Shown one piece after another: positions 32,944 through 42,808 of a stretch of DNA of 64,000 nt. The notes under the pieces were generated by a model. The model did not search any database. It was given only the letters and a program-made list of their open reading frames with translations, and had not been told where the DNA came from. The position numbers were made by a program, and so were the translations under genes. The DNA is from Mycolicibacterium tusciae (lineage in GTDB: Bacteria > Actinomycetota > Actinomycetes > Mycobacteriales > Mycobacteriaceae): the NCBI RefSeq assembly GCF_002086795.1, contig NZ_MVIM01000001.1, positions 558,001 through 622,000 of the forward strand, in the 5' to 3' direction. The number at the start of each line of letters is the position of its first letter. The first letter of the stretch is position 1.

Positions 32944-33255
32944 CTACGCGGGGTAGACCCCGAACTCGGCCGCGTCGGCGGTGTCCGCCACACATTGGAA
33001 CAGCAACGGCGCCGTCATCGCATTCCCGGAATAGCAGGTGAATGGCCCGATCGTCTGAAACTTGTCGCCATACAGGTCGTACTGAGCGGCAAAGTCCGCC
33101 GCGGTGATGCAGTCGATGTCACCGGCGGTGATGACGATGCTCTGGCCGCCACTGGGCGCGCAGTGTTCCCCGCCCGGCGGTTGGGCGACCGCGCTCGGTG
33201 CCATCACGAACGCGGCGACCGGCAATGTCGCGGCAACCAGGGCTTTGATGCTCAT
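32944..33255 (-). CDS. Small secreted protein
   Basis: A 103-residue exported protein with signal peptide MSIKALVAATLPVAAFVMAP cleaved near AVA-QP. The mature chain has four Cys (EHC, DIDC, FTC, FQC) and the motif ITAGDIDCITAADFAAQYDL. It converges on msrB with 4 bp between stops. Mycobacteria encode many such small exported proteins; function unknown. Confidence 0.65.
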   Translation of the reverse strand: MSIKALVAATLPVAAFVMAPSAVAQPPGGEHCAPSGGQSIVITAGDIDCITAADFAAQYDLYGDKFQTIGPFTCYSGNAMTAPLLFQCVADTADAAEFGVYPA

Positions 33256-33279
33256 AGACCCATGATGACGGGCGTTCGG

Positions 33280-34935
33280 CTATGTCGACGGGTATTCGGG
33301 AATCCAGCGCACCTCGTCGATACGCGCCGCCAGTTCCTCGTCGCTGCGCTTCGGTGCCACACCATCCGCGACGGCCTGTCGCCCGACCGCGAGCGCGATG
33401 CGCACCGCGATGTCGGGAACTTCCGACCAGGCGGGCAGCAGCGGCTGGCTGGGATCGGCAAGGGCGGGCGACGCGTCACCGAGGCTCGCGGCCGCCGCCC
33501 GCATCATGTCGTCGGTCACCCTCGTCGCCTGCGCCGCCGTCACCGCCAATCCCATCGCGGGGAAGATGTAGGCGTTGTTGCACTGCGCCACCGGGCGCTC
33601 GACGCCATCGCGCACCAACGGTGCAAACGGTGAACCGGTCGCGATCAATGCCCGCCCGTCGGTCCACGCATCCAACTCGGCCGGATGCGCCTCCGCCCGA
33701 CTGGTGGGGTTGGACAGCGGGAAGATGATCGGCCGCTTGGTCTTGGCCGCCAGCTCACGCACGATGTCTTCGGTGAAGGCGCCGGCAGCAGTCGAAAGCC
33801 CCAGCAGCACACCGCAATCAACGTGGCGCACGACGTCGGCCAGCTGCGCGGGTCCCGACAAACCCCAAGCCGCGACGCTGTCGGCCGGCTGTGCAAATGC
33901 GCGCTGCCCTTCGGAAAGATCGGTGCGGTCGTCGGTGAGCAGTCCCACGACGTCGACGACCCAGATCCGCGAGGCCGCTTCCTGCTCGGACAGTCCCTGC
34001 GCGACCATCTCCCGCTTGACCATGTTCAGCACGCCGATTCCGGCCGAACCCGCACCCAGCATCACGACCTGTTGCTGCGACAGCGGGCGGCCCGCGATGT
34101 TCGCCGCACCATGCAGCGCTCCGAGTGCGACGGCGGCGGTGCCCTGAATATCGTCGTTGAAGGTCAGCAGCTTGTCGCGGTAGCGCTCCAGGATCGGCTG
34201 CGCGTGCGCGGTCGCGAAATCCTCCCACTGGAGCAGCACATCGGGCATCTCCTGGTGCACCGCGGTCACGAATTCGTCGATGAACTCGAAATACTCGTCC
34301 TCGCCGACCCTTCGGTGCCGCCAACCCAGATACTGGGGGTCCTCCAGCAGCTCGACGTTGTCGGTGCCCACATCGAGGACGATTGGCAGGGTGCGCGCCG
34401 GGTCGATGCCGCCGATGAGCGTGTACAGCGACAGCTTGCCGATCGGGATGCCCATACCGCCGATGCCCTGATCGCCGAGCCCGAGGATCCGTTGACCGTC
34501 GGTCACCACGATCACGTCGACATCGCGTCGGCCGATCGGCCGGTTCCGAAGTATCTCGCGCAGATATTCGCGGTCCGGATAGGACACGAACAGACCGCGC
34601 GGCTTGCGATAGATCTTGCTGAACCGCTGGCACGCCTCGCCGACCGTCGGGGTGTACACGATCGGCATGGTTTCGGCGATGTGGTCGTGCAGCAAGCGAT
34701 AAAACAGCGTTTCGTTACGGTCCTGCAGGGCCCGCAGATAGATGTGCTGATCCAGACCCTCACGGCGAGTGCTGAATTCGCGCCAGCTGTGCTCGACCTG
34801 TTCATCGAGCGTTTTCTCCGCGGTCGGCAGTAGGCCGAGTATTCCGTACTTGCGGCGCTCGGCGTGGGTGAAGGCGGTGCCCTTCGTGGTGAGCGCGTCA
34901 AAAAGCCTGTCCTGGCCGGTTTTTGCCTCAGACAA
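33280..34935 (-). CDS. mez: NAD-dependent malic enzyme
   Basis: A 551-residue enzyme converting malate to pyruvate and CO2 with reduction of NAD(P). The signatures are MPIVYTPTVGEACQRFSKIY, VVTDGQRILGLGDQGIGGMG (metal and malate site) and VVMLGAGSAGIGVLNMVKRE (dinucleotide-binding). Length fits the family. The start is TTG 34935 with GGAAGGA eight bases upstream. It lies 23 bp after hemQ in the same direction, where I would expect the Rv2675c methyltransferase in M. tuberculosis, so the position is unusual. Confidence 0.9.
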   Translation of the reverse strand: MSEAKTGQDRLFDALTTKGTAFTHAERRKYGILGLLPTAEKTLDEQVEHSWREFSTRREGLDQHIYLRALQDRNETLFYRLLHDHIAETMPIVYTPTVGEACQRFSKIYRKPRGLFVSYPDREYLREILRNRPIGRRDVDVIVVTDGQRILGLGDQGIGGMGIPIGKLSLYTLIGGIDPARTLPIVLDVGTDNVELLEDPQYLGWRHRRVGEDEYFEFIDEFVTAVHQEMPDVLLQWEDFATAHAQPILERYRDKLLTFNDDIQGTAAVALGALHGAANIAGRPLSQQQVVMLGAGSAGIGVLNMVKREMVAQGLSEQEAASRIWVVDVVGLLTDDRTDLSEGQRAFAQPADSVAAWGLSGPAQLADVVRHVDCGVLLGLSTAAGAFTEDIVRELAAKTKRPIIFPLSNPTSRAEAHPAELDAWTDGRALIATGSPFAPLVRDGVERPVAQCNNAYIFPAMGLAVTAAQATRVTDDMMRAAAASLGDASPALADPSQPLLPAWSEVPDIAVRIALAVGRQAVADGVAPKRSDEELAARIDEVRWIPEYPST

Positions 34936-34958
34936 CGGGGTCCTTCCGCTGGAGCCGG

Positions 34959-35654
34959 TTACGGGAGTCTGGTGACCAACTCTTCCACGCTCACCCGCGG
35001 ACCGGTGAAGAACGGAGTCTCTTCGCGAGTGTGGCGGCGGGCGTCGGTCGCGCGCAATTCACGCATCAGGTCCACGATGCGATACAGCTCGGGCGCCTCG
35101 AAGGCCAGGATCCACTCGTAGTCCCCCAGCGCGAAAGCGGGCACCGTGTTCGCGCGGACGTCCTTGTACTCCCGGGCGGCCATCCCGTGTTCAGCCAGCA
35201 TCTTGCGGCGCTCTTCGTCGGGCAGTAGGTACCACTCCAGCGACCGCACGAACGGATAGACACACACATATGCGCCGGGATCCTCGCCGGCCAGGAACGC
35301 CGGAATGTGGCTCTTGTTGAATTCGGCGGGCCGGTGCAACGCGACGCTGCTCCACACGGGATCGCTCGCTCGACCCAGCGTGGTCGTGCGGCGAAAATCC
35401 GAGTAGGTGGCCTGCAACGCCTCGACGGTTTCGGCGTGGGTCCAGAACATGAAGTCGGCGTCGGCCCGCATGCCGGCGATGTCGTAGATCCCGCGTACCA
35501 CGACACCCTTGTCTTCCTGCTGTTTGAGGAAGGTCGCCGTCTCGTCGACGACGCCGGCGCGCTCGTCGCCCAATTCGCCCGGCTCCACAGAGAACACCGA
35601 GAACATCAGGTAGCGGACAGTGGAGTTGAGCGCGTCGTAGTCGAGCTTGGCCAT
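34959..35654 (-). CDS. hemQ: Coproheme decarboxylase HemQ
   Basis: A 231-residue chlorite-dismutase-family enzyme that oxidatively decarboxylates Fe-coproporphyrin III to heme b, the last step of the coproporphyrin-dependent pathway. The motif [20 protein letters not shown] carries the conserved Tyr (Y133), and [12 protein letters not shown] carries the proximal heme His (H156). It follows hemG by 25 bp. The pathway context (hemE-hemG-hemQ) is conserved with Rv2676c-Rv2678c. Confidence 0.92.
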   Translation of the reverse strand: MAKLDYDALNSTVRYLMFSVFSVEPGELGDERAGVVDETATFLKQQEDKGVVVRGIYDIAGMRADADFMFWTHAETVEALQATYSDFRRTTTLGRASDPVWSSVALHRPAEFNKSHIPAFLAGEDPGAYVCVYPFVRSLEWYLLPDEERRKMLAEHGMAAREYKDVRANTVPAFALGDYEWILAFEAPELYRIVDLMRELRATDARRHTREETPFFTGPRVSVEELVTRLP

Positions 35655-35679
35655 GAGATCTATCGTGCCACGCGCGGGC

Positions 35680-37050
35680 TCAGGCGTTATTCGTCGCTCT
35701 CGCGACGGTGACCAGCGACGCAGCCGCCCTGGTCGCCGCGGCCACGCACGCAGGCACGCCGATGCCGTCCAGATAGGCGCCGGCCACGGCCAAGGTCGGC
35801 GGCAGGCCGGCCCGCAGCTCGGCGACCAGTGCGCCGTGCCCGGGCCCGTACTGCGGCATCGCGTCGATCCACCGCTGAACGTGACAGTCCTCGGGATCCG
35901 TCGTCACCCCGAACACCGTGGCCAGATCCTGCCCCGCCCACGCCAGCAGGTCTTCGTCACCCGCGCTTCGGGCCAGATCGTCGCCGAACCTGCCGTACGA
36001 CAAACGCACCAGCTCGACGTTGCCGCGCCGGCCCCACTTCTGCGTCGACAGGGTTATCGCCTTGGCGCGCAACCGTTCTCCCGCGGCCACCAGCACCCCG
36101 GACTGTTGCGGCACCGGCGTGCCACCAGGCAGTGCCAACGCCACCAGCGCACTTGACGCCACCCCGATGCGTCGTGCCGCCGCGGCGGTGCGCGGGGCAA
36201 CGCCCTCGGCAATGCGGGCGAGCCGCGGTGCGGGCACGGCCAACACCGCCGCGTCGGCGTGGTGGCCTACACCCTCGTCGTCGACGATTTCCCAGCCGCG
36301 CGAAGATCGGTCGACCCGCTCGACGGTGACCTGAAGCCAGCGGATACCCGCGCGCCGGACCAGCTCGTCGACCAGCACCGCGTAGCCGCCCTCGATCGCC
36401 CCGAACACCGAGCCCGTCGCCACCGACGGACCCGAGGCCGCCAGCGCGTCACGCACCGCGTCCGTCAGACTGCGCGCTCCGCGGTCCAGCGCCGCCGTCA
36501 GCGCCGGCAGAGCCGAACGAACGCCGATGGTGGCCGACGACCCCGCGTACACACCTGCCAGCAGGGGATCTACCGAGCGGGCCACCACCTGGTCCCCGAA
36601 GCGGTCCCCGACCAGCTCGGCGACCGAGGGGTCGGCGCCGGGACGCCAGCGCAGCGGCCGCGCTCGTTCGTCGCGAATCCGGGCCAGCGTCGCGTCGTCC
36701 ACGAGGCCGGCCAGCGCTCCCGGATGCGCCGGAATGCCCTGCAGCGTGCCCGTCGGCAACGGATGCAGATGTTCCTGGCTGTAGATCAGCGGGCGCGCCC
36801 CCGTGGTGCCGATCTGTCTTCCGCTCAGGCCCAGCTCGGCCAACAGCGCCGGCACCTCGGGGCGGCGCGCGACGAACGCCTCCGCGCCGACGTCCATCAG
36901 CTGGCCGCCGATCCGCTCGGTCCGCAGCACACCGCCGAGTCGGTCGGCCGGGTCGAACAACGTTATCGACGCGTCGGGCCCCGCCGCCACCCGCAGCCGA
37001 TAGGCGGCGACAAGACCTGAAATGCCGCCGCCGACAACGCAATACGACAT
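35680..37050 (-). CDS. hemG: Coproporphyrinogen III oxidase (HemG/HemY type)
   Basis: A 456-residue FAD enzyme of the HemY class that oxidises coproporphyrinogen III (protoporphyrinogen in older naming). [20 protein letters not shown] is the Rossmann GxGxxG motif, followed by [22 protein letters not shown]-terminal FAD-binding region ([20 protein letters not shown]) closes the fold. ATG 37050 lies 2 bp after the hemE stop; the longer open frame upstream is only the opposite-frame extension over hemE. Often named hemY in mycobacteria. Confidence 0.9.
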   Translation of the reverse strand: MSYCVVGGGISGLVAAYRLRVAAGPDASITLFDPADRLGGVLRTERIGGQLMDVGAEAFVARRPEVPALLAELGLSGRQIGTTGARPLIYSQEHLHPLPTGTLQGIPAHPGALAGLVDDATLARIRDERARPLRWRPGADPSVAELVGDRFGDQVVARSVDPLLAGVYAGSSATIGVRSALPALTAALDRGARSLTDAVRDALAASGPSVATGSVFGAIEGGYAVLVDELVRRAGIRWLQVTVERVDRSSRGWEIVDDEGVGHHADAAVLAVPAPRLARIAEGVAPRTAAAARRIGVASSALVALALPGGTPVPQQSGVLVAAGERLRAKAITLSTQKWGRRGNVELVRLSYGRFGDDLARSAGDEDLLAWAGQDLATVFGVTTDPEDCHVQRWIDAMPQYGPGHGALVAELRAGLPPTLAVAGAYLDGIGVPACVAAATRAAASLVTVARATNNA

Positions 37051-37052
37051 GC

Positions 37053-38102
37053 TCACAGCGAATGCACCATCGAGACCAAGTCCGTGATCACGCCGGGGTC
37101 GGTGGGCGGCAGCACGCCGTGGCCGAGGTTGAAGATGTGGCCGGTGGCGCCGGCGTCGATGGCGCGACGGGCGTCCTCGACGACGGCTCGCGCCGCCCGT
37201 TCGACGACCGGCCAGCCCGCCAGCAGCACGACCGGATCCAAATTTCCCTGCAGGGCCGTGTTGGGCGGAACCCGTGTCGCGGCGTCGGCCAGCGAGGTGC
37301 GCCAGTCGACGCCGACGACGGTGGCCCCGGCCTCGCCCATCGCACCGAGCAGTTCGGCGGTGCCCACGCCGAAGTGGGTCATCGGCACACCGGCGCCCGC
37401 GAGTGTCGAGAACACCCGTGAACTGTGCGGCAGCACGTAGGTGCGGTAATCGGCCAGCGAGAGCGTGCCGGCCCACGAATCGAACAGCTGGATGGCATCC
37501 ACACCGGCGCTGACCTGCGTCTGCAGGAAGGCGATGGTCACATCGGTCAGCGCCGTCATCAGCGCGTGCCAGGTGTCGGATTCGCCGAGCATCAACGCCT
37601 TGGTGCGCTCGTGGTTGCGGCTCGGGCCGCCCTCCACGAGATAGGACGCCAGCGTGAACGGCGCTCCCGCGAAGCCGATGAGCGGGACGTCACCAAGCTC
37701 GGCGGTCAGCTGCGTGATGGCGTCGGCCACGGGTGCAACCTGCTGCGGTTCAAGCGGTTTGATCGCGTTGACATCGCCGATGGTGCGCACCGGGTGTTCG
37801 ATCACCGGTCCGACGTCGGGCACGATGTCGAGCTCGATGCCCGCGGCCCGCAGCGGCACGACGATGTCGGAGAACAGGATCGCGGCGTCCACGCCGTGCC
37901 TGCGAATCGGCTGCAGGGTGATCTCGGTGATCAGCTCCGCGTCGAAGCAGGCCTGCATCATGGTGTTCTTCGCCCGCAGCGCCCGGTACTCGGGCAGCGA
38001 ACGTCCGGCCTGCCGCATGAACCACACCGGCACGCGGCTCGGCTTGCGGCCTGAAGCGGCGGCGAGATAGGGCGAGTCGGGCAGGTCGCGGCGGGTAGTC
38101 AT
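37053..38102 (-). CDS. hemE: Uroporphyrinogen decarboxylase
   Basis: A 349-residue enzyme converting uroporphyrinogen III to coproporphyrinogen III. The signature [20 protein letters not shown] holds the substrate-binding Arg residues, and [20 protein letters not shown] is the second family motif. ATG 38102 ([13 protein letters not shown]) matches the start of the M. tuberculosis protein; ATG 38120 is also in frame. It is the first gene of the hemE-hemG-hemQ operon and diverges from the DUF3000 gene. Confidence 0.93.
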   Translation of the reverse strand: MTTRRDLPDSPYLAAASGRKPSRVPVWFMRQAGRSLPEYRALRAKNTMMQACFDAELITEITLQPIRRHGVDAAILFSDIVVPLRAAGIELDIVPDVGPVIEHPVRTIGDVNAIKPLEPQQVAPVADAITQLTAELGDVPLIGFAGAPFTLASYLVEGGPSRNHERTKALMLGESDTWHALMTALTDVTIAFLQTQVSAGVDAIQLFDSWAGTLSLADYRTYVLPHSSRVFSTLAGAGVPMTHFGVGTAELLGAMGEAGATVVGVDWRTSLADAATRVPPNTALQGNLDPVVLLAGWPVVERAARAVVEDARRAIDAGATGHIFNLGHGVLPPTDPGVITDLVSMVHSL

Positions 38103-38279
38103 CGTGTCCAATGCTGCCATGCGCGCCCCGCAACACCCCAATTCGCGCTGCGGTGACCCCCGCTTCGCTCTCTGGACAGGTGGGGCCGTGGGTGGGCGCA
38201 GCAAACAACGCCTGACCACGGGAGATCCCCTCACCGGGCAAAATCGGCGCGCCTGCGCACACGCCTGGCCAAATGGGGC

Positions 38280-38291
38280 TAGCTTCGAACG
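38280..38291 (+). promoter_or_regulatory. Leaderless -10 of the DUF3000 gene
   Basis: TAGCTT (38280-38285) lies 6 bases before GTG 38292, matching TANNNT. Confidence 0.4.
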
Positions 38292-38873
38292 GTGACCACC
38301 GCCGAACCGGCTCAATTTCGCGAAGCGGTGGCGGCGATGAATGCCACCACCGTCCGGGCGGAGATCGAACTCGGCCCGATTCGCCCGCCTCAGCGGCTGG
38401 CGCCGTACAGCTACGCGCTGGGCGCGGAGGTCCGCCATCCCGAGACGGCCATCGTTCCCGAACGCTCCGAGGGCGACGCGTTCGGACGGCTGATCCTGCT
38501 GCACGACCCTGAGGGCGCCGAAGCGTGGGATGGCACGATGCGTCTCGTGGCTTATATCCAGGCGGACCTGGACTCCAGTGAAGCCGTCGACCCGCTGCTG
38601 CCCGAAGTCGCGTGGAGCTGGCTCGTCGACGCCCTGGAGTCGCGGGCCGAGCACGTCACCGCATTGGGCGGTACCGTCACCGCGACCACGTCGGTGCGCT
38701 ACGGCGACATCTCCGGTCCCCCGCGCGCCCACCAGCTGGAACTGCGGGCGTCGTGGACGGCGACCACCCTGGAGCTGGGACCACATGTCGAAGCGTTCTG
38801 CGAGGTGCTCGAGCACGCCGCCGGCCTGCCGCCGTCAGGTGTCACCGACTTGAGCTCCCGCACGCGCGCCTGA
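38292..38873 (+). CDS. DUF3000 protein
   Basis: A 193-residue actinobacterial protein of unknown function, corresponding to Rv2680. Recognisable stretches include [18 protein letters not shown] and [20 protein letters not shown]. No catalytic motif is apparent. A GTG start with no ribosome-binding site and a close -10 suggest leaderless expression. The following RNase D gene begins 3 bp after its stop, so they are probably co-transcribed. Confidence 0.8.
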   Translation: MTTAEPAQFREAVAAMNATTVRAEIELGPIRPPQRLAPYSYALGAEVRHPETAIVPERSEGDAFGRLILLHDPEGAEAWDGTMRLVAYIQADLDSSEAVDPLLPEVAWSWLVDALESRAEHVTALGGTVTATTSVRYGDISGPPRAHQLELRASWTATTLELGPHVEAFCEVLEHAAGLPPSGVTDLSSRTRA

Positions 38874-38876
38874 CGC

Positions 38877-40172
38877 ATGGCCGACCCCCAGGAGGCCGGC
38901 CCCGAGTCGGGCTCGGATGATGAGCCGGAAGCCACACCGCTGCTGGCGCCGCGCGACGGCGTGCCCGACCTGTCGGTCAGCGCACGCGATATCGAAAAGG
39001 CCGCCGAGCTGTTGGCGTCCGGCGAAGGGCCTTTCGCGGTCGACGCCGAACGCGCCTCAGGCTTCCGCTACTCGAATCGCGCCTACCTGATCCAGATTCG
39101 TCGGGCCGGTGCGGGCACGGTGCTGATCGACCCGGTCAACCACGGCGGTGATCCCGTCGCCACGCTGGCCCCCGTCGCGAAGGTGCTGTCCACCGACGAG
39201 TGGGTGCTGCACGCGGCCGATCAGGACCTGCCCTGCCTTGCCGAGATCGGTATGCGGCCGACGAAGCTCTACGACACCGAACTCGGAGGCCGCCTCGCCG
39301 GCTACGACAAGGTGAACCTCGCCACGATGGTGCAGAAGCTCCTCGGCCTGCAGTTGACGAAGGGGCACGGCGCCGCGGACTGGTCGCAGCGGCCGCTGCC
39401 GCACGAATGGCTGAACTACGCGGCGCTGGACGTCGAAGTGCTGCTCGACCTGCGCCACGCGATCGCCGCTGTTCTCCAGGAGCAGCGCAAATCCGACTGG
39501 GCTGCAGAGGAATTCGAGTATCTGCGGACGGTCGAGGCCATGCCGACGCGCCGGGACCGCTGGCGGCGCACGTCGGGCATCCACAAAATCCGGGACGCAC
39601 GCGCGCTGGCGGCGGTCCGCGAATTGTGGATGACGCGAGATCACATCGCGCAGCGCCGTGACATCGCGCCGGGACGCATCCTGCCCGACGCGGCGATCGT
39701 CAACGCCGCCACCGTCGACCCAGACACGGCCGAAAAGCTCACCGCCCTACCGGTGTTCGGGGGCTCACGGCAACGACGAATGGCCCATGTATGGCTGGAG
39801 GCGCTCGCGCGTGCGCGCACCACCGACGACCCGCCGACGTCGCAGGAACCGTCCACCGGCCCCCCACCTGCATCGCGATGGGCGCGCCGTAAGCCCGAAG
39901 CCGCAGTCCGACTGGAGGCGGCACGGTCCGGTATCGCCGAACTGTCGCAGCGTATTTCGGTGCCCACCGAGAACGTCATCACCCCGGAGATCGTGCGGCG
40001 GTTGTGTTGGGATTGGCAGCCGCTGCCATCCCGCGAAGCGACGGAAGCGGCGATAGACGATTTCCTGCGAGAGGCCGGGGCACGGCAGTGGCAGCGCGAG
40101 CTCGTCGACCCCGTGCTGACCGACGCCCTGTACCCCGACCCCGCCGCCTCTGACGGGGAGGCGACTAGCTGA
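38877..40172 (+). CDS. rnd: Ribonuclease D-like 3'-5' exoribonuclease
   Basis: A 431-residue DEDDy exonuclease with HRDC domain(s). Exo I is GPFAVDAERASGFRYSN, Exo II is WVLHAADQDLPCLAEIGM, and Exo III is LNYAALDVEVLLDLRHAI (Tyr and Asp). After residue ~210 come helical HRDC-like segments (LAAVRELWMTRDHIAQRRDI). It acts in RNA 3'-end trimming or tRNA maturation. Corresponds to Rv2681. The 3' end overlaps the convergent hydrolase gene by 8 bp. Confidence 0.87.
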   Translation: MADPQEAGPESGSDDEPEATPLLAPRDGVPDLSVSARDIEKAAELLASGEGPFAVDAERASGFRYSNRAYLIQIRRAGAGTVLIDPVNHGGDPVATLAPVAKVLSTDEWVLHAADQDLPCLAEIGMRPTKLYDTELGGRLAGYDKVNLATMVQKLLGLQLTKGHGAADWSQRPLPHEWLNYAALDVEVLLDLRHAIAAVLQEQRKSDWAAEEFEYLRTVEAMPTRRDRWRRTSGIHKIRDARALAAVRELWMTRDHIAQRRDIAPGRILPDAAIVNAATVDPDTAEKLTALPVFGGSRQRRMAHVWLEALARARTTDDPPTSQEPSTGPPPASRWARRKPEAAVRLEAARSGIAELSQRISVPTENVITPEIVRRLCWDWQPLPSREATEAAIDDFLREAGARQWQRELVDPVLTDALYPDPAASDGEATS

Positions 40173-41073
40173 CCCGGTCGACGTGGGCCAGGAAGTGCTT
40201 CAACACCGCGTCGGGGGCTTCGATCTGCGGCCAGTGACCTATGTCGTCAGCTAGCATCACCACGTCCGCGTCGGGGATGACCTCGGCATACCGCCGAGCC
40301 ATATGGGCACCGGAATTGGGGTCGATGGGCCCGTCGATGAGCCGCATCGGCACCGCGGTCGCACGCATGGCGCGCACCCAACGATTGCGGTGGGTGTACC
40401 GGTCGGCCAGGAACCGTCCGACCTTGTGCATCACCCGCTTGCCGTCGTTGTATTCGAGAATCTCGTGGAATCGGTCCATCAACTCGCGTGAGGGCTTGGT
40501 GTTGGGGCCGAACATCTCGTTGATCGTCGGCTCCACGATCCGCCGCGACAGCGGGCTGCCCTGCAGGGGACTCATCAGGTCGCCGAGCGGTGTCCCCGAC
40601 ATCAGCTTCTGCATGGTGCGCGGTGTGTAGGCCTCGTTGAACATTCCGCCGTTGAGCCAGGTGATCGACTGGTAGCGCGGCGATCCATACGCGTGCTGAC
40701 CGAACTCGCTGCGGGCCAACAGCTCCTGGCCGACAGAGTCGCCGAGGTCGTGCGCGAGCAGGTGGCAGACCTCGACGTTCAAATGGTCGAGCAATGCCTC
40801 GTGCATGTCGGCGTGATCAAGCACCGAATAGCCGTAGGCGACGGGTTTGTCCGAGAAGCCCATGCCGATCATGTCGGGTGCGACGACGGTGAACCGCTCG
40901 ACCAATGCGGGCCAGATCAGCGACCAATCCGATGAGTTGAACGGGTAGCCGTGGATCGCCAGCAGGACGGGTGCCCGGCCGATCGGCGGCCCGTCGACGC
41001 GGTAGAAGATATCGAAGCCCAGATAGTCGAAGTGCCGGCCGGCAGCCTTCCAGCGTTCGAGTGCAGCATCCAT
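40165..41073 (-). CDS. Alpha/beta hydrolase, haloalkane dehalogenase/epoxide hydrolase-like
   Basis: A 302-residue alpha/beta hydrolase. AIHGYPFNSSDWSLIWPALV is the oxyanion-hole HGxP motif. The nucleophile elbow is CHLLAHDLGDSVGQEL with Asp as nucleophile, the pattern of haloalkane dehalogenases and epoxide hydrolases rather than esterases. The C-terminal VVMLADDIGHWPQIEAPD supplies the His. No close functional assignment is possible. It is transcribed away from the phoD-like gene. Confidence 0.75.
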   Translation of the reverse strand: MDAALERWKAAGRHFDYLGFDIFYRVDGPPIGRAPVLLAIHGYPFNSSDWSLIWPALVERFTVVAPDMIGMGFSDKPVAYGYSVLDHADMHEALLDHLNVEVCHLLAHDLGDSVGQELLARSEFGQHAYGSPRYQSITWLNGGMFNEAYTPRTMQKLMSGTPLGDLMSPLQGSPLSRRIVEPTINEMFGPNTKPSRELMDRFHEILEYNDGKRVMHKVGRFLADRYTHRNRWVRAMRATAVPMRLIDGPIDPNSGAHMARRYAEVIPDADVVMLADDIGHWPQIEAPDAVLKHFLAHVDRVS

Positions 41074-41129
41074 GACCAGACTCTGTCACGAGCCTGTCGT
41101 GACTTCAGGACGCGGCCCGCGAGGTGTCC

Positions 41130-41142
41130 TAGTGTCGACTTG
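41130..41142 (+). promoter_or_regulatory. Leaderless -10 of the phoD-like gene
   Basis: TAGTGT (41130-41135) lies 7 bases before GTG 41143, matching TANNNT. Confidence 0.4.
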
Positions 41143-42801
41143 GTGAGCTTGCTTCTCGGACCGACCCTGCGGCACGTCTCGGACACGACCGCACTGGTGT
41201 GGGTACAGACCGAAAACGCGGGCACCGTCGACGTACTGGGCTGTTCGGCGCCGACGTTCGAGGTGCAGAACCATCACTTCGCACTCGTCACGGTCACCGG
41301 GCTGAAGCCGGACAGCGTGACCGAGTACCAGGTGACGTTCAATGGGGCGACGGTATGGCCGCTCACCGACCCGGCATTCTCCGAGTTTCCACCCAGCGTC
41401 ATCCGGACCCGGGGCCCCGACACAGCGCACCGATTGCGCGCCATATTCGGGTCGTGTCGCTACCCCAAAACCGAAGTGAAGAAGATCGAGTCCAAAATCA
41501 AGCACGACGCGCTCGATTCGTACGCGTCACGGATGGCCGTGCGCCCGATCGACCAGTGGCCGGACGCCCTGATCCTGCTCGGTGATCAGCTCTACGCCGA
41601 CGAACTCCCGCCCGACGAGCAGCGCCGTGTCAACAAGCGCCGCGCCCGGCACCACCGAAACGGCAATCGTCCGCCCGACGAAGTCGTCAGCTTCGCCGAG
41701 TACGAACGGCTGTACCGCCATTCCTGGGGCGACCCGGAGATCAGATGGCTGATGTCCACCGTGCCCACGGCGATGATCTTCGACGACCACGACATCCGCG
41801 ACGATTGGAACACCTCGGCGTCCTGGCGCGTCAGTATGGCCAAGGAACCGTGGTGGCAGGACCGGATCCGCGCCGGACTCGCGTCCTACTGGGTGTACCA
41901 ACATCTGGGGAACCTGAGCCCGGATGAGCTGGCCGACAACGAGGACTACCAACGCCTGCTGGCCATAGCAGGCGACACATGGTCGCATCTCGCCGAGCTT
42001 GCCGGCCGGGCCGACCGCGAGATCGAGGCGCACAAAGGCATTCGGTTCAGCTACCGATGGGATCTCGGACGGACGCGACTGATCATGATCGACTCACGGA
42101 ACGGGCGCATTCTGGAATCCGGTGAGCGCATGATGATCGGCGAAGAAGAATTCCGGTGGGTCGAGGCCAAGGCCGAGGAGCATCCCGAGCAGCTGGACCA
42201 TCTGATGCTGGCCTCGTCGGTGCCGTGGTTGATGCCACCCGCGATCGGTGATCTGGAGACGCTCAACGAAAAGGCGGCGGACCGTCCGGGCAGGCGCGGC
42301 CGCTTCGGCGAGTTTTTGCGCAGGGCAGGCGATTTCGAACACTGGCCGGCGTTCTACAAGTCCTTGGTACGGCTGGCGGAGATGATCACGAGGATCGCCA
42401 ACCATCCCGACCGGCCCGCGACCATCAGCGTGCTGTCAGGCGACGTCCACCACAGCTACGCCGCGCGCGCCCGACTCGATGGCGTGTCACCGAGCGGGTC
42501 GGCAGTACATCAGCTGGTCTGCTCTCCGGTGCACAACTACGTGCCGTTGTTCGTCAAACCCGCGTTCGCGTTGGGCTGGACCCGTCCCGCTGCTGCGTTC
42601 ACGCGATGGTGGGTGCGCAGGCACGGCGTCGAGTCACCACCGTTGACGTGGACGAACGTGTGTGGGCCCTTGTTCGGGAATACGATCGCGACCCTCGAGG
42701 TCGACGGTCGCAGCGCCGAGGTGTTTTTCGAACAGCCGCGCAGGACAACGTCTTTGGAAGAAGTGGGCCGCGTCTCACTGACAGAGAGCACCTCGGTCTG
42801 A
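41143..42801 (+). CDS. PhoD-like phosphatase
   Basis: A 552-residue metallophosphoesterase of the PhoD class. The N-terminal fibronectin-like domain (GPTLRHVSDTTALVWVQTEN) precedes the catalytic domain: IFGSCRYPKTEVK, ALILLGDQLYADELPPDE, MIFDDHDIRDDWNT and ISVLSGDVHHSYAARAR supply metal ligands. There is no signal peptide, so it is likely cytosolic. GTG 41143 is chosen because the domain begins there; upstream frame sequence overlaps the divergent gene. Confidence 0.85.
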   Translation: MSLLLGPTLRHVSDTTALVWVQTENAGTVDVLGCSAPTFEVQNHHFALVTVTGLKPDSVTEYQVTFNGATVWPLTDPAFSEFPPSVIRTRGPDTAHRLRAIFGSCRYPKTEVKKIESKIKHDALDSYASRMAVRPIDQWPDALILLGDQLYADELPPDEQRRVNKRRARHHRNGNRPPDEVVSFAEYERLYRHSWGDPEIRWLMSTVPTAMIFDDHDIRDDWNTSASWRVSMAKEPWWQDRIRAGLASYWVYQHLGNLSPDELADNEDYQRLLAIAGDTWSHLAELAGRADREIEAHKGIRFSYRWDLGRTRLIMIDSRNGRILESGERMMIGEEEFRWVEAKAEEHPEQLDHLMLASSVPWLMPPAIGDLETLNEKAADRPGRRGRFGEFLRRAGDFEHWPAFYKSLVRLAEMITRIANHPDRPATISVLSGDVHHSYAARARLDGVSPSGSAVHQLVCSPVHNYVPLFVKPAFALGWTRPAAAFTRWWVRRHGVESPPLTWTNVCGPLFGNTIATLEVDGRSAEVFFEQPRRTTSLEEVGRVSLTESTSV

Positions 42802-42808
42802 ATAAGCG

